Origin: Prevotellaceae bacterium
GTDB lineage: Bacteria > Bacteroidota > Bacteroidia > Bacteroidales > Bacteroidaceae
Length of the DNA stretch: 5,517 nucleotides
Reading direction: 5' to 3'
NCBI GenBank assembly: GCA_031262265.1
Contig: JAISIB010000081.1
Coordinates: 1 to 5,517 of the forward strand
Positions 1-5,517 of this stretch are shown here, piece by piece; position 1 is the first letter of the stretch, and every line of letters starts with the position of its first letter. Under the pieces are notes generated by a model. That model made no database searches. It was given only the letters and a program-made list of their open reading frames with translations, and was not told where the DNA came from. The position numbers were made by a program, and so were the translations under genes.

Positions 1-820
1 GGACGTTCGCTTGGTGATACACATGGATCTCCCCGACTCGCTCGAAGCATACTTTCAGGAAGCCGGACGAGCAGGTCGCGACGGGCAAAAAGCCTATGCC
101 GTCTTGCTATATACCCCTACCGACAAGACAACACTACGCCGACGTATTGCAACCACGTATCCGGATAAAAACTATATCCGCGAGCTGTACGACAACATGA
201 ACTATTATTTTCAGATGGCCATGGGCGATGGACAAAATTGCCTGTTACCTTTTGCGCTCGATGACTTTTGCCGCCGTTTTCACTACTTTCCCGTGCCTGC
301 CGACAGTGCACTGAAAATCCTCACGCAAGCCGGATATATCGAATACATCGAAGCGCAAGACAACACCTCCCGCCTAATGTTCCTCGTGCAACGCGATGAA
401 CTCTATACGCTACGCCGACAAAATGAGACGCAGGAAATATTCGTGCGCACGGTACTGCGCCTGTACTCCGGCGTCTTTGCGGAATATGCGCACATCAGCG
501 AAGAAAACATCGCCCTACATAGCGGATACTCCGCCGACCAAGTCTACGAAGGACTACTGACGCTCGCGCGACAAGGCGTTATAGACTACATTCCACGCCG
601 AAAGACTCCTTATATATTATATACGCGCCCGCGTACGGACGGTGCCCGCATCGTGCTTGCACCCGACATCTACGAACAACGACGTGCCCACTACGAACGA
701 CGCATCGAATCCGTGCTCCATTATGCGGAAAGCCAAGACGAATGCCGCAGCCGGCTACTACTCCGATACTTCGGCGAAACAGAAGCTGCGCCATGCGGAT
801 CGTGCGATGTATGCGTATAG
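1..820 (+). CDS. recQ: RecQ-family ATP-dependent DNA helicase, C-terminal part (5' truncated by window edge)
   Basis: This is the C-terminal part of a superfamily 2 3'-5' DNA helicase of the RecQ family, which unwinds DNA during recombination and repair in the cytoplasm. The reading frame is open from base 2, so the gene begins upstream; the TTG at 11 is an internal Leu codon, not a start. Counting that codon as residue 1, helicase motif VI is seen at 16-25 (QEAGRAGRDG). About 220 residues then precede a four-cysteine zinc module at C245, C262, C265 and C268 (CRSRLLLRYFGE, then CGSCDVC), and the protein stops one residue later with TAG. Between them lie two segments that resemble winged helices by eye: about 86-126 and about 167-206 (GYSADQVYEGLL, then a GVIDYIPRRKTPY wing). 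In E. coli RecQ the zinc module follows motif VI much more closely and is itself followed by winged-helix and HRDC domains, so this is the rearranged, HRDC-less form I associate with Bacteroidota. Family assignment is firm; which paralogue it is remains uncertain. Confidence 0.93.
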   Translation, partial: DVRLVIHMDLPDSLEAYFQEAGRAGRDGQKAYAVLLYTPTDKTTLRRRIATTYPDKNYIRELYDNMNYYFQMAMGDGQNCLLPFALDDFCRRFHYFPVPADSALKILTQAGYIEYIEAQDNTSRLMFLVQRDELYTLRRQNETQEIFVRTVLRLYSGVFAEYAHISEENIALHSGYSADQVYEGLLTLARQGVIDYIPRRKTPYILYTRPRTDGARIVLAPDIYEQRRAHYERRIESVLHYAESQDECRSRLLLRYFGETEAAPCGSCDVCV

Positions 821-942
821 TTTTTCTTTTCCGGTAACCTCTCGATTTCTCTTAGCCGCTCGTAAAAATATCCGACTTTGAAAATAATCTATCCGCGTTA
901 GTTATTGCGCTAAAATACCTCGTAATTTTCACAATAGTTTCT

Positions 943-950
943 TAAATTTG
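943..950 (+). promoter_or_regulatory. Candidate Bacteroidota -7 promoter box upstream of ftsK
   Basis: TAAATTTG matches the Bacteroidota sigma-ABfr -7 consensus TAnnTTTG at every defined position and lies 15 bases before the ATG at 966. If used, transcription would start around 954-957 and leave a leader of only about 10 bases. I see no good -33 TTTG at the usual spacing; the region at 916-926 lacks TTG, and the TTTG at 877-880 is too far upstream. It sits in the 145-base gap after recQ, where a new promoter is expected. This is inferred from one half of the promoter only. Confidence 0.5.
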
Positions 951-965
951 CAGGCAATTAGGATT

Positions 966-3335
966 ATGGCTAAAAAGAAGAACGAAAAATCATCCGGCAA
1001 GCCCGCACGCAAACCGAATGCGGTCGTAGCGTTTCTGACCAACGAGACCTTTCTCTTTATCGTAGGTTTTCTGTTGATTACGCTAACGGCCTACTTGATC
1101 TATGCGTGCTACTCTTTTCTGTCGACAAGCGCAGCGGATCAAAGTTTACTGGACGGCGGCAGCAGCGGACAGTCGCGCGGATTCTCCAACGGCGCAGGTT
1201 CTCTGGGAGCACGCGCGGCGCGCTTCTTAGTGAATGACTGTTTCGGATTAGCGACCTTCTTCCTGTTAGCTTTTCTGCTCTTGGCCGGACTAAAACTGGT
1301 GCGCGCTTACAAAATCGCCATCGGTAAATGGTTCGTCTCGTGTGTTTTTCTCACCATCTGGTTCTCTCTCTTTCTGGGCTATGTATGCTATCCGTTCTAC
1401 GAAGGTTCATCGTACTACTGGGGCGGTTTGCACGGCTACAATATCGGCCGGTGGCTGGAACAACAAGTCGGCGCACCCGGCGTTTGGCTGATTCTACTCG
1501 TCACGGCCGTCTTGTTTTTCATCTATCTAAGCACGCAAACGGTGATTTGGGTGCGCGGTTTACTCGGATTGCGCTTCATGCCGAAACGAAAACCTAAACC
1601 TGTCAAAGAAACAAAGGAGGAACCGATTCCGTTTACGGTTGATACGCCTGCGACGTCGCCGTCAGACGAGGATATTCCCTTTGAAATAGAACCGCCGCAA
1701 GTTGAAAACTCTTTTTCGGAAGCCGAAGATTTGCCGTCCGAACCCGAAACGACGGACGAGACGGTTTTTGAGATAGACGACGAACTACCCGAAGGTAGCG
1801 AAGCCTATGAGGGCACGATACAAACGCCTTACAACCCGAAATTAGACTTGGAGAACTACAAACTTCCTACGCTCGATCTGCTCAAATACTACGACGGGAG
1901 CAATGAGCCGACGATTGATATGGAAGAACAAACGGCCAATAAGAACAAAATCGTGGAGACGCTACGCAGTTTCGGCATCGAAATCAGCAGCATCAAGGCT
2001 ACGCCCGGACCAACTGTCACGCTTTACGAAATAACACCCGCGCAAGGCGTGCGCATCTCAAAGATTAGAAACCTCGAAGACGACATCGCACTCAGCCTTG
2101 CCGCGCTGGGCATCCGTATCATTGCGCCTATCCCCGGAAAAGGCACGATCGGTATCGAAGTTCCTAACTCCAATCCGAAAATAGTCTCCATGCAATCCAT
2201 TATAGGCAGTAAGAAATTCCAAGAATCTACGTTTGACCTCCCTATCGCGTTAGGAAAGACCATCACGAACGAGGTTTTCATGGTAGACTTGTGCAAAATG
2301 CCGCATTTATTGGTGGCCGGTGCCACGGGACAGGGAAAATCTGTCGGATTGAACGCCATCATTACTTCCCTCTTATACAAAAAACACCCCGCAGAGTTGA
2401 AGTTCGTATTGGTTGACCCTAAAAAGGTTGAATTCAGCATATATGAGAGTCTCGAGAACCATTTCTTAGCAAAACTACCGGATAGCGGAGAAGCCATTAT
2501 TACGGACGTAAGCAAAGTAGTACAGACGCTCAATTCGCTATGCGTGGAGATGGATAGCCGTTACGACTTGTTAAAGAAAGCCGAAGTGCGCAACGTGAAA
2601 GAATATAACGAGAAATTCATCAACCGCAAGTTGAATCCGAACAACGGACACCGCTATATGCCCTACATCGTAGTAATTATCGACGAATTCGGCGACCTGA
2701 TTATGACGGCAGGGCGAGAAGTGGAACTACCCATTGCACGTATTGCACAATTGGCGCGGGCGGTAGGTATTCACATGGTTATTGCTACGCAACGACCGAC
2801 TACAAATATTATTACCGGTACTATTAAAGCAAACTTTCCGGCACGTATCGCATTCCGAGTATCGGCGATGATTGACTCGCGCACGATTCTCGACCGCCCG
2901 GGCGCAAACCAGTTGATCGGGCGAGGAGATATGTTGTTTTTACAAGGCGAAGCACCTGTCAGGATACAGTGCGCGTTTGTCGACACACCCGAAGTAGAAA
3001 ATATGGTGAAGTACATCGCGCGCCAACAAAGCTATCCCACGGCATTCCTACTACCCGAACCGATAAACGAAGGCGGCGGAAGTGATTTATCGGATGTCGA
3101 CATGGGCAAACTTGATCCCTTGTTTGAAGAAGCAGCACGCTTAATCGTCGTACATCAGTCCGGCTCTACCTCACTTATACAGCGGAAATTTGCGATTGGC
3201 TACAATCGTGCCGGCCGCCTTATGGATCAGTTGGAAAAGGCAGGCATCGTGGGAGCTATTGAGGGCAGTAAACCGCGTGAGGTACTATGTGCTACGGAAA
3301 CGGACTTGGAAATGAAACTAAACAATATCAGGTAA
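966..3335 (+). CDS. ftsK: FtsK/SpoIIIE-family DNA translocase
   Basis: This is a membrane-anchored, septum-located ATPase that pumps chromosomal DNA during division and, in studied species, activates XerCD recombination at dif. The 789-residue product starts at ATG 966 (MAKKKNEK). An in-frame TTG at 948 lies inside the candidate promoter box and is rejected. Four membrane segments are predicted by eye at about 27-49, 92-114, 122-142 and 172-194, with a Gly/Ser-rich loop at 52-82 and a Tyr/Gly-rich loop at 143-163. A Lys/Pro patch (207-217) leads into an acidic linker (218-291). The motor follows: the alpha/beta region from about 325, Walker A GATGQGKS at 452-459, Walker B VVIIDEFGDL at 569-578, and the FtsK signature around 608-631 (QRPTTNIITGTIKANFPARI). 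The C-terminal gamma winged helix, which reads DNA polarity sequences, spans about 714-775 (FAIGYNRAGRLMDQ, KPREVL). The gene is intact and of usual length for this phylum. It is followed after 4 bases by lolA, which suggests cotranscription. Confidence 0.97.
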   Translation: MAKKKNEKSSGKPARKPNAVVAFLTNETFLFIVGFLLITLTAYLIYACYSFLSTSAADQSLLDGGSSGQSRGFSNGAGSLGARAARFLVNDCFGLATFFLLAFLLLAGLKLVRAYKIAIGKWFVSCVFLTIWFSLFLGYVCYPFYEGSSYYWGGLHGYNIGRWLEQQVGAPGVWLILLVTAVLFFIYLSTQTVIWVRGLLGLRFMPKRKPKPVKETKEEPIPFTVDTPATSPSDEDIPFEIEPPQVENSFSEAEDLPSEPETTDETVFEIDDELPEGSEAYEGTIQTPYNPKLDLENYKLPTLDLLKYYDGSNEPTIDMEEQTANKNKIVETLRSFGIEISSIKATPGPTVTLYEITPAQGVRISKIRNLEDDIALSLAALGIRIIAPIPGKGTIGIEVPNSNPKIVSMQSIIGSKKFQESTFDLPIALGKTITNEVFMVDLCKMPHLLVAGATGQGKSVGLNAIITSLLYKKHPAELKFVLVDPKKVEFSIYESLENHFLAKLPDSGEAIITDVSKVVQTLNSLCVEMDSRYDLLKKAEVRNVKEYNEKFINRKLNPNNGHRYMPYIVVIIDEFGDLIMTAGREVELPIARIAQLARAVGIHMVIATQRPTTNIITGTIKANFPARIAFRVSAMIDSRTILDRPGANQLIGRGDMLFLQGEAPVRIQCAFVDTPEVENMVKYIARQQSYPTAFLLPEPINEGGGSDLSDVDMGKLDPLFEEAARLIVVHQSGSTSLIQRKFAIGYNRAGRLMDQLEKAGIVGAIEGSKPREVLCATETDLEMKLNNIR

Positions 3336-3339
3336 CGAC

Positions 3340-3975
3340 ATGCGATGCTTTCTCTTTCTCATTAGCCTGTATCTGTTCTCCTGTTTGTCGGTAACTGCGC
3401 AAAACGCGGCCGAATCTTTGCTGGATAAAGCAGCTTCCGCTTATGAGCAGAACGGTGGTACGGAGGTTTCTTTCACTTATGAATGGTTGCAACAAAGTCA
3501 AACGATTGACGAAGGACAAGGCCAAATCAAACTACAAGGCGACAAATGGATGCTCAACATGCCGGGTACGCTGACATGGAACGATGGAAATACGCAATGG
3601 GTGCTTTCAAAAGCGAACGAAGAGGTATATATTTCCGAAGCAAACGCTACGGACGCAGAAATGTATAATCCGTATGCATATTTCACGCTTCATCGCAAAG
3701 GGTACAAAGCCGCAATCGGGAAGGATACAAGTTTCCAAGGGAAACAAATAACGTCAATCGTTCTCTCCGGACGGACGATAGATACATTCAAAACTGTCAC
3801 CTTATATATTAATAAGGAGTACTGTCCGGTTTTCATCAGCTATCAGACACAGGAAGGTGACTACCAAGGAGAAATCGTAGTGAAAACCTATCAAACGAAT
3901 GCGCAATTCCCTGCGGCCACCTTTGTTTTTGACGCCAAGCAATATCCGGATGCGGAAATAATAGACATGAGATAA
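3340..3975 (+). CDS. lolA: LolA-like periplasmic outer-membrane lipoprotein carrier
   Basis: The likely role is to bind lipoproteins released from the inner membrane by LolCDE and carry them across the periplasm to the outer membrane. The product is 211 residues, the usual LolA size. It begins with a signal peptide (hydrophobic core about 4-18, probable signal peptidase I site after VTA, leaving Q21). C15 is in a poor lipobox (LFSC), so a soluble periplasmic protein is favoured. The mature part shows LolA-like features: an N-terminal amphipathic helix (AAESLLDKAASAYEQ), a beta-rich body with GQIKLQGDKWML and WNDGNTQWVLSKANEEVYI, and a Bacteroidota-type ending (FVFDAKQYPDAEIIDMR). Sequence conservation in this family is low, so the call rests on pattern, length, signal peptide and position. 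The ATG lies 4 bases after the ftsK stop, with a weak AGG overlapping the end of ftsK as the only ribosome-site-like element. LolB is generally not recognised outside Proteobacteria, so the receiving partner is unknown. A generic LolA-fold protein with another lipid or lipoprotein cargo is the alternative. Confidence 0.8.
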   Translation: MRCFLFLISLYLFSCLSVTAQNAAESLLDKAASAYEQNGGTEVSFTYEWLQQSQTIDEGQGQIKLQGDKWMLNMPGTLTWNDGNTQWVLSKANEEVYISEANATDAEMYNPYAYFTLHRKGYKAAIGKDTSFQGKQITSIVLSGRTIDTFKTVTLYINKEYCPVFISYQTQEGDYQGEIVVKTYQTNAQFPAATFVFDAKQYPDAEIIDMR

Positions 3976-3993
3976 TAATATACACATTAAGAT

Positions 3994-4932
3994 ATGAATG
4001 AAACTGTAAAATGCTTAATTGTCGGTTCGGGGCCTGCGGGTTATACGGCAGCGATCTACGCCGGCCGCGCGAACTTATGCCCTGTGCTTTATGAAGGAAT
4101 ACAACCGGGCGGGCAACTGACTACAACTACGCACATTGAGAACTTCCCCGGCTACCCGGGCGGTGTGGACGGTACGCAAATGATGGCAGATCTGCGCAAA
4201 CAAGCACAAGAAGCGGGTGCAGACATACGTGTGGGTGCCATCGTCAAAGCGGACTTGAACAAACTTCCATATACGCTTACCGTAGACGGCGGACATACCC
4301 TTGCCGCGGAAACTGTCATTATTGCTACCGGCGCAACGGCCAAATATTTAGGTTTGCCCGATGAGCAGAAATATGCAGGCATGGGAGTAAGTGCATGCGC
4401 CACGTGCGACGGTTTCTTTTATCGCAAGAAAGTAGTAGCAGTCGTTGGCGGCGGCGACACAGCCTGCGAAGATGCCGCCTATTTATCGGGACTTGCTTCA
4501 AAAGTATACTTAGTAGTACGCAAGCCCTACCTGCGAGCTTCCAAAATCATGCAAGAACGTGTACAAAACATAGCCAACATTGAGATTTTGTTCGAACACA
4601 ACGCAGAAGGACTAACGGGAGAAAATGGCGTTGAAGGCGTCAAATTGGTAAAACGCTTGGGCGAAGCCGACGAGACACACTATGTACTGCCGATAGACGG
4701 CTTTTTCCTTGCTATCGGTCATAAGCCCAATTCGGATTTGTTCCGCGACTATTTGGATACGGACGAAGCCGGTTACTTTATCACTGCCGACGGTTCGCCG
4801 CGCACCAAATTGCCCGGCGTTTTTGTAGCGGGCGATGTGGCAGATCCTACGTACCGCCAAGCCATTACAGCCGCCGGAAGCGGATGCAAAGCGGCCATCG
4901 AAGCCGAACGTTATTTAGTTATGAAAGGATAA
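3994..4932 (+). CDS. trxB: Thioredoxin-disulfide reductase (NADPH, FAD)
   Basis: This cytoplasmic flavoenzyme passes electrons from NADPH through FAD and a redox-active disulfide to thioredoxin (EC 1.8.1.9). The 312-residue product has the full low-molecular-weight TrxB layout. The FAD ADP-binding motif is at 11-16 (GSGPAG), followed by PGGQLTTTTHIENFPG (38-53). ATGA is at 111-114. The active-site pair is C135-A-T-C138 followed by DG. The NADPH-binding glycine motif is GGGDTA at 152-157, and the phosphate-contact stretch is VVRKPYLRAS at 174-183. The C-terminal FAD motif is GVFVAGDVADPTYRQAITAAGSG at 275-297. R176 and R181 of the usual HRRxxxR pattern are kept, while the His and second Arg are Val175 and Lys177. 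The start at ATG 3994 gives a normal N-terminus but has no Shine-Dalgarno site; the 18-base spacer after lolA is AT-rich. The close spacing suggests cotranscription with ftsK and lolA. Identity is firm. Confidence 0.97.
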   Translation: MNETVKCLIVGSGPAGYTAAIYAGRANLCPVLYEGIQPGGQLTTTTHIENFPGYPGGVDGTQMMADLRKQAQEAGADIRVGAIVKADLNKLPYTLTVDGGHTLAAETVIIATGATAKYLGLPDEQKYAGMGVSACATCDGFFYRKKVVAVVGGGDTACEDAAYLSGLASKVYLVVRKPYLRASKIMQERVQNIANIEILFEHNAEGLTGENGVEGVKLVKRLGEADETHYVLPIDGFFLAIGHKPNSDLFRDYLDTDEAGYFITADGSPRTKLPGVFVAGDVADPTYRQAITAAGSGCKAAIEAERYLVMKG

Positions 4933-4976
4933 GCGATTAGATATAAACATTAAGTAATCATTTAATTATTTTAACC
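4933..4976 (+). other. AT-rich spacer between trxB and the GH3 gene
   Basis: This 44-base gap is 35/44 A+T. No TAnnTTTG box, hairpin with a T-run, or Shine-Dalgarno site is visible. A positions at -3, -12 and -13 relative to the ATG at 4977 fit the A-rich initiation regions reported for Bacteroidota. It may serve mainly as the translation leader of the GH3 gene, with transcription reading through from trxB; an unrecognised promoter cannot be excluded. Confidence 0.45.
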
Positions 4977-5517
4977 ATGAGGACAATTAAATTATTGCCG
5001 GTACTTCTACTGGCAGTCGTATGTATGATGAGCAGTTGCCAAAGCGATCAGCCGGCGCACCGCTCCAAATTGCTCAGCTTCGATGCGCAGATCGACACAA
5101 TCCTGTCAAAGATGACATTGGAAGAGAAAGTGGCAATGATGCACGGCAAGCACATGTTCACCTCAGAAGGTGTACCACGCTTCGGCATCGCTGATATTGT
5201 GTACGCCGACGGTCCGTTCGGTATCCGCGAAGAAATGGAGCCTCACTCTTGGAATTCGCTTCATTTGGCCAACGATTCATCTACGTTCTTCCCGACCGGA
5301 TCGGCATTAGCCGCTACTTGGTCATACGAAGCTGCGTATGCGTACGGCACGGGTATGGCGCGCGAAGCACGCCTGCGCGGAAAGGATATGATCTTAGGCC
5401 CTGCCATCAATATCCAACGCCTCCCGACCGGAGGACGTACGTATGAGTATTTCAGCGAAGACCCGCTACTGAGTTCCGCTCTCTCGCTTGGCTACACACT
5501 GGGCGTGCAAGACAACG
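4977..5517 (+). CDS. Glycoside hydrolase family 3 lipoprotein (beta-glucosidase-like), N-terminal part (3' truncated by window edge)
   Basis: This is the start of a GH3 exo-acting glycosidase; many relatives remove terminal beta-linked glucose or xylose, but the substrate cannot be told here. The frame is open from ATG 4977 to the edge (180 codons plus one base). The N-terminus is a lipoprotein signal peptide: charged MRTIK, hydrophobic core about 6-17, then MSSC with C21 as the likely lipidated cysteine. GH3 (beta/alpha)8-domain landmarks follow: MTLEEKVAMMHG (46-57), the sugar-binding DGPFGIR (78-84), FFPTGSALAATW (104-115), and ILGPAINIQRLPTGGRTYEYFSEDP (139-163). The Asp nucleophile, the acid/base residue and the C-terminal domains would lie beyond the window. 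Export plus lipidation suggests a periplasmic or outer-membrane location; C21 is followed by QSDQ, only a weak match to the acidic surface-export signals described for some Bacteroidota. No susC/susD-like gene is visible in the window, so a polysaccharide utilisation locus can be neither claimed nor excluded. Confidence 0.93.
   Translation, partial: MRTIKLLPVLLLAVVCMMSSCQSDQPAHRSKLLSFDAQIDTILSKMTLEEKVAMMHGKHMFTSEGVPRFGIADIVYADGPFGIREEMEPHSWNSLHLANDSSTFFPTGSALAATWSYEAAYAYGTGMAREARLRGKDMILGPAINIQRLPTGGRTYEYFSEDPLLSSALSLGYTLGVQDN

Noticed and set aside
11..13. TTG at 11 as a gene start
   Set aside because: The frame is open to the window edge and the next residues are the conserved strand just before RecQ motif VI, so it is an internal Leu codon.
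611..623. TATATA-T-TATATA inverted repeat
   Set aside because: It encodes part of the PYILYT wing of RecQ in frame and has no sign of a regulatory role.
791..832. Intrinsic terminator at the end of recQ, given the T-rich run at 821-830
   Set aside because: The only inverted repeat just upstream (ATCG-TG-CGAT) has too small a loop and too short a stem; no credible hairpin precedes the T-run.
877..906. Second promoter for ftsK: TTTG at 877-880 with TAGTTATT at 899-906
   Set aside because: The spacing is plausible but the -7 part matches only half of the TTTG core; the box at 943-950 is far better.
948..965. TTG at 948 as the ftsK start, adding six residues
   Set aside because: It overlaps a full -7 box match, and ATG 966 opens a typical MAKKK N-terminus.
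2024..2533. Long open frame on the minus strand (169 codons)
   Set aside because: It lies wholly antisense to the conserved FtsK motor domain, and its translation shows no recognisable motif.
3382..3384. C15 of the LolA-like protein as a lipidation site
   Set aside because: The preceding LFS is a poor lipobox, and a good signal peptidase I site (VTA before Q21) fits a soluble carrier.
3800..3817. CCTTAT/ATAAGG inverted repeat with a six-base loop
   Set aside because: It lies inside the lolA coding region, has an AT-rich weak stem and no T-run, so it is probably incidental.

Overview
The window looks like a chromosomal, largely housekeeping region from a member of the Bacteroidota, most likely order Bacteroidales. 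Four things point there: an FtsK with the DEFGDL Walker B motif, a RecQ whose zinc cysteines sit at the extreme C-terminus, a TAnnTTTG-type -7 promoter element, and start codons without good Shine-Dalgarno sites (AT-rich leaders instead). I do not see enough to name a genus.

Layout, all on the + strand. Positions 1-820 hold the 3' part of a RecQ-family helicase gene cut by the left edge. Positions 821-965 are a non-coding gap with a good candidate -7 promoter box at 943-950. Positions 966-3335 hold a complete ftsK (789 codons). After 4 bases comes a LolA-like periplasmic lipoprotein carrier (3340-3975). After another 18 bases comes trxB, thioredoxin reductase (3994-4932). A 44-base AT-rich spacer then leads to the 5' end of a family 3 glycoside hydrolase lipoprotein gene (4977 onward), cut by the right edge.

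The spacing suggests an ftsK-lolA-trxB transcription unit: chromosome segregation at division, lipoprotein delivery to the outer membrane, and cytoplasmic thiol reduction. The GH3 gene may be read through from trxB or have its own promoter; no consensus box is visible in its spacer. The RecQ gene upstream is probably a separate unit because of the 145-base gap.

I found no RNA gene, insertion sequence, CRISPR array, prophage or clear terminator, and no evidence of an undescribed multi-gene system. The points worth a second look are protein-level: the domain order of the RecQ, a 74-residue FtsK linker stretch with no basic residue and a recurring short motif, the substituted NADPH-site residues in TrxB, and the ftsK promoter overlapping a false upstream start.
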